Positions 1-7,626 of a DNA stretch of 64,000 nucleotides are shown here, one piece after another. The notes under the pieces are model-generated. The model searched no databases, had not been told where the DNA came from, and saw only the letters and a program-made list of their open reading frames with translations. The first letter of the stretch is position 1, and each line of letters begins with the position of its first letter. The position numbers and the translations under genes were made by a program. The DNA comes from Spirosoma linguale DSM 74 (lineage in GTDB: Bacteria > Bacteroidota > Bacteroidia > Cytophagales > Spirosomataceae), in NCBI GenBank assembly GCA_000024525.1, contig CP001769.1, positions 4,745,001-4,809,000 on the forward strand, written 5' to 3'.

Positions 1-351
1 ACGCTCAACGCTATTAACCTGAACACCGGCGAATACCTCTGGCAGGTTCCCCTGGGCGAATACCCGGAACTATCGAAAAAAGGGATACCCCCCACCGGCA
101 CCGAAAACCACGGCGGACCTATCGTAACGGCGGGCGGTCTGGTCTTTATTGCGGCCACATATGACGAAAAGCTTCGGGCATTTGACAAGAAAACCGGTAA
201 AATCGTGTGGGAGTACAAGCTGCCCGCCGGTGGTTTTGCCACGCCTATCACGTACATGGTTAACGGAAAGCAATATATTGTCATTGCTGCGGGCGGAACC
301 CGTTACGGACTCAAGCCCGGTGGCTCATATGTAGCGTTTGCATTGCCGTAA
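1..351 (+). CDS. PQQ-dependent quinoprotein dehydrogenase, C-terminal fragment
   Basis: The reading frame is open from the first base of the window to TAA at 349-351, giving the last 116 residues of a longer protein. It contains the beta-propeller features of quinoprotein glucose/alcohol dehydrogenases: [53 protein letters not shown] and a final [17 protein letters not shown] blade. Members of this family oxidise sugars or alcohols in the periplasm with PQQ and pass electrons to the respiratory chain. The stop lies 22 bases before dgoK, so the two are probably co-transcribed, which suits production of an aldonic acid that is then degraded. The substrate cannot be read from the fragment; the N-terminus is outside the window. 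Confidence 0.85.
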   Translation, partial: TLNAINLNTGEYLWQVPLGEYPELSKKGIPPTGTENHGGPIVTAGGLVFIAATYDEKLRAFDKKTGKIVWEYKLPAGGFATPITYMVNGKQYIVIAAGGTRYGLKPGGSYVAFALP

Positions 352-373
352 GTCGTACAAAAAAGAAGAAGTA

Positions 374-1378
374 ATGAAAAACTATCTGTTAGGGTGTGAT
401 TGGGGGACGTCCTCTTTTCGACTACGGCTCATAGACAGCTCAGGCCATCAACTTATCGGGGAAATCACGTCGCAGGAAGGTATTGCCAGCACCTTCACGG
501 CCTGGAAAGCCATTGGCGATGGGGCAACGCTGCCCAGAGAACAGTTTTTTCGTCGGCAACTGAAACGGCAGATCAAGCAGTTATCGACCAAAGTAGGCCT
601 CGATCTGAGCGGCATCCCCATCGTCATTTCGGGTATGGCATCGTCCTCCATCGGTATGGCCGAAGTGCCGTATGCAACCCTCCCCTTTCCGGTCGATGGT
701 AGTCTGTCCAGTACCAAACGACTACCCAAACAGGGTGATTTTCCGCATGAGATTACCTTGATTTCAGGGGTTCGGACGGAGCACGATGTAATGCGCGGGG
801 AAGAAACGCAGCTTATTGGGTTGCTGGCCCTGTTGGATACCCAGCCCATGACCACCGATGCATCGATACTCATCTTTCCGGGTACGCATTCGAAGCACGT
901 CTATATCCAGAATCAGCAGATCATTGATTTTCAAACGTTCATGACCGGCGAGGTCTTCAACCTGATGGCGCACTACAGTATTCTGAAAGACTCCATTGCG
1001 CCTAAAGAACTGGATATGTTTTCTGAAAGAGAACGCAACGCCTTCAAATCCGGTGTTACGGAGTCCGATTCGCCGTCTATTCTCAACAGCTTGTTTCGGG
1101 TCAGGACAAACCAGTTATTCAGCCAGTTGCCCAAACCCGAAAATGCCCTCTACCTGAGCGGTCTACTCATCGGCGAGGAGCTAAAAACGCTTATCAATCA
1201 GCCACAATGGCAGTTGATCCTGTGTAGCGGGACGAATCTTTATGAACTGTATAAGCTGGCCATGCACGAACTTCAACTGAGCGACCGGACAACCACTATT
1301 TCAGCTGATCTGATCGACAAAGCCACCATTGCCGGGCAGGTAAAAATCGCCCAAAACCAGTTGGTTAATGGTTATTGA
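374..1378 (+). CDS. dgoK: 2-dehydro-3-deoxygalactonokinase (DgoK family)
   Basis: A 334-residue cytoplasmic kinase of the DgoK family, expected to phosphorylate a 2-keto-3-deoxy sugar acid at C6 with ATP. The N-terminal phosphate-binding motif DWGTSSFRLR is at residues 9-18. Further family blocks are VISGMASSSIGMAE, RGEETQLIG and FPGTHSKHV. The ATG at 374 is chosen because it puts the DWGT motif at the usual distance from the start; a TTG 36 bases upstream overlaps the preceding stop. The last codons (QLVNGY) lie in the left arm of an AT-rich inverted repeat. The aldolase 113 bases downstream would use the product, forming the last two steps of a De Ley-Doudoroff type pathway. 2-Keto-3-deoxygluconate is also possible as substrate. 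Confidence 0.88.
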   Translation: MKNYLLGCDWGTSSFRLRLIDSSGHQLIGEITSQEGIASTFTAWKAIGDGATLPREQFFRRQLKRQIKQLSTKVGLDLSGIPIVISGMASSSIGMAEVPYATLPFPVDGSLSSTKRLPKQGDFPHEITLISGVRTEHDVMRGEETQLIGLLALLDTQPMTTDASILIFPGTHSKHVYIQNQQIIDFQTFMTGEVFNLMAHYSILKDSIAPKELDMFSERERNAFKSGVTESDSPSILNSLFRVRTNQLFSQLPKPENALYLSGLLIGEELKTLINQPQWQLILCSGTNLYELYKLAMHELQLSDRTTTISADLIDKATIAGQVKIAQNQLVNGY

Positions 1379-1485
1379 ATTATTGGTTAATGGGTTATTA
1401 AACCTCCTACCAATAACCATCAACTCATTAACTAATAACTCAATAACCATTAACTATTAACGCATTAACCAATAACCATTAACCA
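1361..1485. repeat. AT-rich imperfect inverted repeat (GGTTATT type)
   Basis: The left arm begins TTGGTTAATGGTTATT at 1361, inside the end of dgoK. The right arm ends AATAACCATTAACCAA at 1485, seven bases before the aldolase ATG. Both arms are made of degenerate units such as AATAACCATTAAC and TAACTCAATAACC. The same units recur near 7347-7468 and 54562-54585. Confidence 0.7.
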
Positions 1486-1491
1486 ACCTAC

Positions 1492-2139
1492 ATGAGTCAA
1501 CAACCCTTCTCCTGGGAGTTATTTTCCAAAGCACCGGTCGTCGGTATTATCCGGGGGCTAAAACCCGACGATATTCATCATATCATGCCTGTTTATCGGG
1601 AAGCCGGATTGACGACGATTGAGATCACGATGAATACCGACTATGCCGAAGCCATCATCCAAAACGCGGTAAAATACCATAGCGAGGGGCTGAACATCGG
1701 AGCCGGAACAGTCTGCACATTGGAAGACCTGGAAAAGGCACTGGCTGCTGGTGCTCAGTTCATTGTAACGCCTGTGCTCGAAAAAAAAGTCATAAAAGCC
1801 TGCGTCAAGCACGGTGTACCCATTTTCCCGGGAGCCTTCACGCCATCGGAAATCTACAAAGCCTGGTCGCTGGGGGCATCGATGGTTAAAATTTACCCGG
1901 CTACATCACTCGGCCCCGATTACGTCAAAGACCTCAAAGCCCCCCTCAACCAGTTGAAACTCATGCCCACCGGCGGTATCAGTCTGGACAACATGGCCGC
2001 GTATTTCAAAGCTGGAGCCGACGGGCTCGGCATCGGCAGCCATTTGTTTGATAAGGCACTTATCAGGCAGAAAGACTGGGAGGGATTGAAGACGCATTTG
2101 CAGGACTTTGTACAACGCATGCATCTGGCACGCGGGTAG
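1492..2139 (+). CDS. eda: KDPG/KDPGal-type 2-keto-3-deoxy-6-phosphate aldolase
   Basis: A 215-residue class I aldolase of the KDPG/KHG family, the usual full length. It splits a 2-keto-3-deoxy-6-phospho sugar acid into pyruvate and glyceraldehyde-3-phosphate in the cytoplasm. The catalytic glutamate is E44 (TTIEIT) and the Schiff-base lysine is K133 (MVKIYPA), almost the same positions as in the E. coli enzyme. The substrate loops GAGTVCT, IFPGAFTP and MPTGGIS are intact. The preceding kinase would make its substrate and the MFS permease that follows could import the precursor. Sequence alone does not separate gluconate-type (eda) from galactonate-type (dgoA) specificity; the DgoK-like partner makes the latter possible. 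Confidence 0.9.
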   Translation: MSQQPFSWELFSKAPVVGIIRGLKPDDIHHIMPVYREAGLTTIEITMNTDYAEAIIQNAVKYHSEGLNIGAGTVCTLEDLEKALAAGAQFIVTPVLEKKVIKACVKHGVPIFPGAFTPSEIYKAWSLGASMVKIYPATSLGPDYVKDLKAPLNQLKLMPTGGISLDNMAAYFKAGADGLGIGSHLFDKALIRQKDWEGLKTHLQDFVQRMHLARG

Positions 2140-2248
2140 AAGCTGGCGCGGGCATACGCCCGTGCCTTTCCATAAAGCAAGCATTTGCTTGCGTCAGTGA
2201 ATACTGACTTTATCAAAAGGCGCGGGCATATGCCCGCGCCAGCTTCTA
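2138..2248. repeat. Family A structured repeat, copy 1 (outer stem plus two inner hairpins)
   Basis: An outer stem of about 38 bp joins TAGAAGCTGGCGCGGGCATA (from 2138) to its complement ending at 2248, with a few mismatches. Inside are two small hairpins: GCAAGCATTTGCTTGC at 2177-2192 and GTCAGTGAATACTGAC at 2193-2208. The same layout occurs at 4738-4854 and 31070-31186. It lies between the aldolase and MFS genes, and an ATG at 2230 belongs to the repeat, not to a gene. Confidence 0.85.
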
Positions 2249-2283
2249 TACCGCGCCAACCTAACACTTTAACCCCTACCCCT

Positions 2284-3579
2284 GTGACTACTTCCAAAAC
2301 CCATAATTACCGGTGGATTATCGTCGTCCTGTTATTCACCGCAACCACAATCAACTACCTCGACCGGCAGATCATCGGTCTGCTGAAACCCATTCTGGAA
2401 GTTGAATTTTCCTGGACCGAAACACAGTTTGCCAACATCGTGATCGCCTTCACGGCAGCCTATGCCGTTGGTCTTTTAGTGTTCGGCTGGTTTATCGATA
2501 AGGTTGGCACAAAAATAGGATACGCCGTCACAATCGTCTGGTGGAGCGTGGCCGGTATGCTGCACGCGCTGGCCCGCAGTGCGTTTGGTTTTGGTTTGGC
2601 CCGCGTAGGGTTAGGGCTGGGCGAAGCAGGGAATTATCCAGCCGCCGTGAAGACCGTTGCCGAGTGGTTTCCCCAGAAAGAGCGTGCCCTGGCAACGGGT
2701 CTATTTAACGCCGGTACAAGCATTGGCGTGGTGGCGGCCCTGCTCATTGTACCCTGGATTTTGAGCCATTACGGCTGGCAGGAAGTGTTCTGGATTACGG
2801 GTGCTATGGGCTTTGTCTGGCTCATTTTCTGGCTCATTTTCTATGAAGTTCCAGCGCGGCAGCAACGGCTGTCGGCTGAGGAGTATGATTACATTACCAG
2901 TGGTCAGGAAGCAGAAACCGAAAAGAAGCTGCCTATCAAGTGGTTCAGGTTGTTTACCCTTCCGCAGACCTGGGCGCTCATCACCGGCAAAGGACTTATC
3001 GACCCCATTTACTGGTTTTTCCTGTTCTGGCTCCCTTCCTATTTCTCGTCGACATTTAAGCTGGACCTTAAGAAACCCAGTCTGGAGCTGATGCTCATTT
3101 ATCTGGCCACCACCGTGGGCAGCATTGGTGGCGGGTATTTATCGTCATGGCTCATCAAACGCGGCTGGCCGACGCTGAAAGCCCGAAAAACCGTTTTGAT
3201 CATATTTGCCGGGTTGGAATTATCCATTATCCTTGCTCAATTTGCGACGGATGTCTGGGTAGCGGTGGGGCTGATCAGTCTGGCGGTGGCCGTTCACCAG
3301 GCCTGGGCGACCAACGTGTTTACGATGGCGTCTGATTTATTCCCTAAACAAGCGGTCAGTTCGGCCGTTGGTATAGCGGGGATGGCCGGAGCCGTGGGCG
3401 GAATTTTCTTCCCGATGCTAGTCGGTCGTTTGCTGGACACCTACAAAGCGGCTGGCAATCTGTCGGGGGGTTACAACGTATTATTCACCATCTGCGGATT
3501 TACGTACCTGACAGCCTGGGTTATCATCCACCTGCTTACCCGAAAGCCTAAACCAGTCGATATAAGCCAACTGACGTAA
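2284..3579 (+). CDS. MFS permease, anion:cation symporter (sugar-acid) family
   Basis: About 431 residues with the twelve-helix pattern of the major facilitator superfamily. The N-terminal helix followed by TINYLDRQIIG, and the loop FGWFIDKVGTKIGY, are typical of the ACS branch (hexuronate, galactonate and related sugar-acid transporters). The GTG at 2284 (VTTSKTHNYRWIIV) is preferred: the only nearby ATG, at 2230, and a TTG at 2185 both fall inside an inverted repeat and would add a proline-rich tail atypical of the family. It follows the kinase and aldolase and so probably imports the sugar acid they degrade. Exact substrate unknown. Confidence 0.87.
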   Translation: MTTSKTHNYRWIIVVLLFTATTINYLDRQIIGLLKPILEVEFSWTETQFANIVIAFTAAYAVGLLVFGWFIDKVGTKIGYAVTIVWWSVAGMLHALARSAFGFGLARVGLGLGEAGNYPAAVKTVAEWFPQKERALATGLFNAGTSIGVVAALLIVPWILSHYGWQEVFWITGAMGFVWLIFWLIFYEVPARQQRLSAEEYDYITSGQEAETEKKLPIKWFRLFTLPQTWALITGKGLIDPIYWFFLFWLPSYFSSTFKLDLKKPSLELMLIYLATTVGSIGGGYLSSWLIKRGWPTLKARKTVLIIFAGLELSIILAQFATDVWVAVGLISLAVAVHQAWATNVFTMASDLFPKQAVSSAVGIAGMAGAVGGIFFPMLVGRLLDTYKAAGNLSGGYNVLFTICGFTYLTAWVIIHLLTRKPKPVDISQLT

Positions 3580-3640
3580 TCTTTTGTCAAGCGACGAAAG
3601 CTGGTGCCGGAGCCTGACAAGAAATGCTAAAAATACACGA

Positions 3641-4639
3641 ATGGAACCTCAACAAATAAATCCGGCAGACATACCCGTGAGCGTTGTAGGCCTAGGCCTG
3701 ATGGGCTGTAGCATTACCGTCTGCCTGCTCATTGCCGGGCACCCGGTGGTAGCCGTTGCGCCCCTGCCCGCCGATATGGAAACGGCCGAACCCCGCATTC
3801 GCGAGCACCTGACAAAAGCCTTTGAGAAAGGGTTGATCACCCAAAGCCCCGAGCTTTATTTTGAGCAACTGACTATTACGGAAGACTATAGCCTGTTGAA
3901 GGACTGCAAGCTTGTACTGGAATGTACACTCGAAGACATCAACATCAAGAAATCCGTCTACGACAAAATTGAAGCCGTTGTTGCCGACGATGCTCTGATC
4001 ACGAGCAATACCTCGGCCATACCCATCAGTATTCTCCAGCGTCAGATTCGCCTGCCCGAACGGTTTCTGGGCCTGCACTGGGCCGAACCCTCGCACACGA
4101 CCCGCTTTCTGGAAATTATTTGTGGCGATTTAAGCGATCAGCAATCTGCTGAATGGCTGTACCATCTGTCGCATCGTTGGGCTAAAGAGCCAACGCTGGT
4201 TCGCAAAGATATCCGGGGGTTCATAGCCAACCGGCTGGCGTACGCCATGTACCGCGAGGCTTTCAATCTGGTCGAAAACGGCTACGCGACTGTGGAAGAT
4301 GTAGACCGTGCCTGCCGTAATAACACCGGCTACTGGATGACGTTGGTGGGTGTTTTCCGGTGGATGGACCTCACGGGCGTACCGGCTTACCATACTGTTA
4401 TGAAGGACTTGTTCCCAACCCTGAGCAACCAGACCGAAGTGCCAAAACTGATTGACGACATCGTGAAAGCGGGCGGCAAGGGGGTCCAGAACGCTCACGG
4501 TTTCTACGAATATACCCCCGAAGAAGCCCAACTCTGGAAAGAAACCTACGAAGAATTCAGTTACGAAATTCGTCAGCTAGCCTTGAAGTACCCCGCCGAT
4601 GTGGTGAAAAAGAAACTGAGTACGAATAAAGAAGAGTAG
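3641..4639 (+). CDS. 3-hydroxyacyl-CoA dehydrogenase-like NAD-dependent oxidoreductase
   Basis: A 332-residue soluble protein with an N-terminal Rossmann motif GLGLMG (residues 17-22) and the two-domain layout of 3-hydroxyacyl-CoA dehydrogenases. The block GLHWAEPSHTTRFLEI holds the expected catalytic His and downstream Glu, and IANRLAYAMYREAFNLVE starts the C-terminal dimerisation domain. The ATG at 3641 is chosen; an earlier TTG at 3584 would add a non-conserved 19-residue tail. The family includes fatty-acid enzymes and gulonate dehydrogenase/lambda-crystallin. Lying among sugar-acid genes with no beta-oxidation partner, it may oxidise a hydroxy acid rather than an acyl-CoA. This last point is inference. 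Confidence 0.8.
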   Translation: MEPQQINPADIPVSVVGLGLMGCSITVCLLIAGHPVVAVAPLPADMETAEPRIREHLTKAFEKGLITQSPELYFEQLTITEDYSLLKDCKLVLECTLEDINIKKSVYDKIEAVVADDALITSNTSAIPISILQRQIRLPERFLGLHWAEPSHTTRFLEIICGDLSDQQSAEWLYHLSHRWAKEPTLVRKDIRGFIANRLAYAMYREAFNLVENGYATVEDVDRACRNNTGYWMTLVGVFRWMDLTGVPAYHTVMKDLFPTLSNQTEVPKLIDDIVKAGGKGVQNAHGFYEYTPEEAQLWKETYEEFSYEIRQLALKYPADVVKKKLSTNKEE

Positions 4640-4647
4640 CCCAATTA

Positions 4648-4702
4648 GTTTTGTACCAGACAGCATGGCACTGGCCACCCGGCTTGCTGTCTGGTACAAA
4701 AC
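4648..4702. repeat. Inverted repeat with TTTGTACC ends
   Basis: Arms GTTTTGTACCAGACAGCA (4648-4665) and TGCTGTCTGGTACAAAAC (4685-4702) are perfect complements around a 19-base loop. The TTTGTACC end is shared with the repeats at 13347 and 19235. No T-run follows, so it is not a classical terminator. Confidence 0.85.
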
Positions 4703-4737
4703 CGCAGTTCATAAACCGTTAACCGGCTCAGACTGCG

Positions 4738-4854
4738 CTGGCGCGGGTGTTCACCCGTGCCTATTGATATAGCCAGCATTCGCTGGCGAATCGTTCGATA
4801 GTGCGTCAGTAAATACTGACGAAATGAAAAGACACGGGTGAATACCCGTGCCAG
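4738..4854. repeat. Family A structured repeat, copy 2
   Basis: Outer arms are CTGGCGCGGGTGTTCACCCG (from 4738) and the complement CACGGGTGAATACCCGTGCC (from 4833). The inner hairpins are GCCAGCATTCGCTGGC at 4772-4787 and GTCAGTAAATACTGAC at 4805-4820. The architecture matches copy 1, but the outer stem sequence differs and has changed on both sides. Confidence 0.85.
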
Positions 4855-4879
4855 CCCTGGATCAATAAATAATACCCTC

Positions 4880-5968
4880 ATGTTCATTATTGATGCCCAC
4901 CTCGACATGGCCCTCAACGCCATCGAATGGAATCGCGATTACCGCCTGTCAGCCCACCAGATCCGCGAACTGGAAGCCGATATGACCGACAAAATTGACC
5001 GGGCAAAAGGCACCGTCTCTCTTCCCGACCTCCGCCGGGGTAATATCGGTCTGGTCGTGGCGACGCAGATTGCCCGGTTCAACCAAAGCAACGGAAACCT
5101 GCCCGGCGCGGGCTGGAACTCCCCTGAACAGGCCTGGGCCATGACGCAGGCACAGCGGACGTGGTACGAAACGATGGTCGACGCGGGCGAAATGGTGCAG
5201 ATCACCGACCGGACCAGCCTCGATAGCCACGTGGCGCTCTGGCTCGACGAAAGTATTCCCAACGACACCAAACCCGTCGGGTATATCCTCAGTCTGGAGG
5301 GGGCCGACTCGCTGGTGAACCTGTCGTACCTGGAGAAAGCGTATAATTACGGCTTACGCGCCCTCGGTCCGGCGCACTACAGCACGGGCCGTTATGCCCC
5401 CGGCACCGGCCTGAATGGTCCGCTGACGGCGCAGGGCCGCGAGCTAGTGAAAGAAATGGACCGGCTGGGCATTATTTTAGATGCAACCCACCTCACCGAC
5501 GAAGGATTTACGGAAGCCCTGTCTTTGTACAAGGGACCCGTATGGGCGAGTCACCACAATTGTCGGGCGCTGGTGCCGCACCAACGGCAGCTCACCGACG
5601 ATCAGATCAGGCAGTTGACGGATCGGGGCGGGGTTATCGGCGGGTGTTTCGATGCCTGGATGATGAAGCCCGGTTTCACCCAGCGCGTCAGCAATCCGAC
5701 CGAATTTGGCATTAGTATCGAAACAATCATCGACCACTACGACCACATTTGCCAGCTCACCGGCAGCAGCCAGCACATCGCCATCGGCAGTGATCTCGAC
5801 GGCACCTACGGCATCGAACAATCGCCCAGTGACCTCGACACCATCGCCGACCTGCAAAGCCTGACCGGTTTACTAACGAAACGCGGCTACACCCAGGAGG
5901 ATATTGAAAATATTTTCCACAAAAACTGGCTGCGGTTTCTGCGAGGGGCGTGGTCCCCAGGCACCTAA
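4880..5968 (+). CDS. Membrane dipeptidase-like zinc hydrolase (peptidase M19)
   Basis: A 362-residue TIM-barrel zinc hydrolase of the M19 (renal dipeptidase) family, which cleaves dipeptides, often with a D-residue at the C-terminal side. The metal-site motifs are in order: DAHLD (H7, D9), LSLEGAD near residue 139, ATHL, SHHNCRAL and GSDLDG. The ATG at 4880 is chosen because it puts DAHLD at residues 5-9, as in the family; the longer frame from 4838 starts inside a repeat. No signal peptide is seen, so it is probably cytoplasmic. It ends directly at a hairpin cluster. Its link with the sugar-acid genes is unclear. Confidence 0.87.
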   Translation: MFIIDAHLDMALNAIEWNRDYRLSAHQIRELEADMTDKIDRAKGTVSLPDLRRGNIGLVVATQIARFNQSNGNLPGAGWNSPEQAWAMTQAQRTWYETMVDAGEMVQITDRTSLDSHVALWLDESIPNDTKPVGYILSLEGADSLVNLSYLEKAYNYGLRALGPAHYSTGRYAPGTGLNGPLTAQGRELVKEMDRLGIILDATHLTDEGFTEALSLYKGPVWASHHNCRALVPHQRQLTDDQIRQLTDRGGVIGGCFDAWMMKPGFTQRVSNPTEFGISIETIIDHYDHICQLTGSSQHIAIGSDLDGTYGIEQSPSDLDTIADLQSLTGLLTKRGYTQEDIENIFHKNWLRFLRGAWSPGT

Positions 5969-6101
5969 CCCCGGACTACGTCCGGGGCCAGCCACAGTTA
6001 ACCCCTTCGGGGTTATGACTGGATGGTACCTGTGTGCCTTTTATCCCGTCGTTCCAACCCCGACGGGGTTGACCGTGGATAACCCCGGATGCAATCCGGG
6101 G
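5969..6101. repeat. Nested hairpin cluster in mirror order
   Basis: Four GC-rich hairpins stand in mirror order: CCCCGGACTACGTCCGGGG (5969-5987), AACCCCTTCGGGGTT (6000-6014), AACCCCGACGGGGTT (6056-6070) and CCCCGGATGCAATCCGGGG (6083-6101). The two halves are also complementary to each other, so the block can fold as four hairpins or one long stem. It separates the M19 gene from fecR. Confidence 0.8.
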
Positions 6102-6210
6102 AAACGATGTCATCCGGTGATTTTAAAAAAAATTAAAATAAAGTTTCGGAAAAGAGAGTATTCACCAACGACTCCTGCATCTTTCCTTCAAATGCACCAA
6201 TAGCGCATTC

Positions 6211-7341
6211 ATGTCTATGCAGGAGTACAGGGATATGGAACCTGAAGAATTGGCTCTCGATTCGTCTTTTCAACGCTGGCAGTTGAGCCACGACCCCACG
6301 GCCAATTCGCTCTGGGAAGCGTGGCTGGCCCAGAATCCGGACAAAACCGAGCTGGTCGACAAAGCGGCTTCACTGCTGATCTCCCTGCACACTACCTACA
6401 GCGAACACATTGCCGAACGGGTACCCATTTCGGAACACGAGGTTCAGGAAGAAATCAGCCGTCTGCATATGGCCCTGGAAGACCGGGAAGTACCCATTAT
6501 AGCAGTATCCTGGTTTCGGTCGTGGCCCGTTCGCTATGGCGTGGCGGCCAGTGTGCTGGTGTTGCTCGGTCTGTTTGGCTGGTCGCAACTCCGCCCGTCG
6601 GCAAATAAAACGCCGGAAACCTACACCGAACTGGTAGCGCTGGCACCTGAGCCACTTTCTGAAATAAGCAACAGCTCCGATAAACCTTTACAAGTCAACC
6701 TCCCCGACAAAAGTACGATCACCTTGTATCCGAAAAGCCGGGTGAGTTACGACAAGCAGTTCGCCGGTACCAGGCGGGAGATCTATCTGTCGGGAAAAGG
6801 CTTTTTTGAGGTTGTTAAAAATCCGGCAAAGCCGTTTTACGTCTACGCTAACGGACTGGTGACGAAAGTGCTGGGCACCAGCTTCACAGTGCAGGCGTAT
6901 GAAGGCGCGAAGCAGATGAAAGTCGTTGTCCGGACCGGCAAAGTGGCCGTTTTCACCCAAAAGCAGGTGGCGGAGCAGCCCCGAAAAGAAACATATAAGC
7001 TCGACGGCATTGTGCTGACGCCCAATCAGCAGATCGTCTTTTCAACGGAGAAAACGCAGATAAAAAAGAGCCTGGTCGACAATCCGGTTTTGCTGGAGCA
7101 GGCTCCTCAGAAGCAGCTTTTCACCTTCAAACGCACGCCCATTGCCGATGTGTTCGCTACCCTTGAGCAGTCGTACGGTGTACCTATCGCTTTCGATAAA
7201 GACCTGATGCGGGCGTGTTACCTGACCGCATCCTTCACCGACGAACCGCTTTTTGAAAAACTTGACCTGATTTGCCGAACCATCAATGCCACGTATAAAC
7301 AGGTAGATGGCACTATCCAGATCAGTAGTAACGGCTGTTAA
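6211..7341 (+). CDS. FecR-type anti-sigma factor
   Basis: A 376-residue membrane protein. A cytoplasmic region (1-107) leads into one helix (about 108-127, RYGVAASVLVLLGLFGW). Then comes a periplasmic FecR domain (about 155-265, with VNLPDKSTITLYPKSRVSY and LSGKGFFEV) and a C-terminal DUF4974/STN-like domain (about 300-372, FTFKRTPIADVFATLEQSYG). Such proteins hold an ECF sigma factor until a TonB receptor signals substrate binding. The next gene, an STN-bearing SusC, is the expected partner receptor. The usual ECF sigma gene is missing upstream, where an M19 peptidase stands instead; the nearest in the window is at 41678. Confidence 0.9.
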   Translation: MSMQEYRDMEPEELALDSSFQRWQLSHDPTANSLWEAWLAQNPDKTELVDKAASLLISLHTTYSEHIAERVPISEHEVQEEISRLHMALEDREVPIIAVSWFRSWPVRYGVAASVLVLLGLFGWSQLRPSANKTPETYTELVALAPEPLSEISNSSDKPLQVNLPDKSTITLYPKSRVSYDKQFAGTRREIYLSGKGFFEVVKNPAKPFYVYANGLVTKVLGTSFTVQAYEGAKQMKVVVRTGKVAVFTQKQVAEQPRKETYKLDGIVLTPNQQIVFSTEKTQIKKSLVDNPVLLEQAPQKQLFTFKRTPIADVFATLEQSYGVPIAFDKDLMRACYLTASFTDEPLFEKLDLICRTINATYKQVDGTIQISSNGC

Positions 7342-7346
7342 ATGCC

Positions 7347-7468
7347 GGTTATTGGTTACTAGCTATTAAATAGTAGTCGGGGACTACTGTCCTTATCTTC
7401 CAATCTGACACAGCCTAGTAACTAATAACTATTGACTCAATAACCACTAACTCAATAACCAATAGCCT
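7347..7468. repeat. AT-rich GGTTATT/AATAACC repeat
   Basis: GGTTATTGGTTACTAG at 7347-7362 is roughly complementary to CTAGTAACTAATAACT at 7415-7430, followed by further units such as GACTCAATAACCACTAAC. It resembles the repeat at 1361-1485 in unit sequence and in its place just after a stop codon. Confidence 0.6.
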
Positions 7469-7500
7469 ATGGTCAACACCGCTCCGACATACGCATAAAA

Positions 7501-7530
7501 AAGGCGGAGATGCGCTAACATCTTCGCCTT
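7501..7530. promoter_or_regulatory. Leader or terminator-like hairpin before susC
   Basis: AAGGCGGAGATG (7501-7512) pairs with CATCTTCGCCTT (7519-7530) with one mismatch and a 6-base loop. An A-run precedes it and no T-run follows, so as an intrinsic terminator it would work only for minus-strand transcription. A second small hairpin TCCGCAAAAATTGCGGA (7563-7579) follows in the leader. Confidence 0.45.
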
Positions 7531-7626
7531 CAAAATCGCCCCTCGTGTAGCTCATTACGGTATCCGCAAAAATTGCGGAATGGGACTTTATTGTGCCGAA
7601 TTTTTCACCCGACAAAAGCCAAAACT

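Noticed and set aside
2185..2283. A longer N-terminus for the MFS permease at 2284
   Set aside because: The upstream TTG and ATG are within a structured repeat and the extra residues do not look like an ACS transporter.
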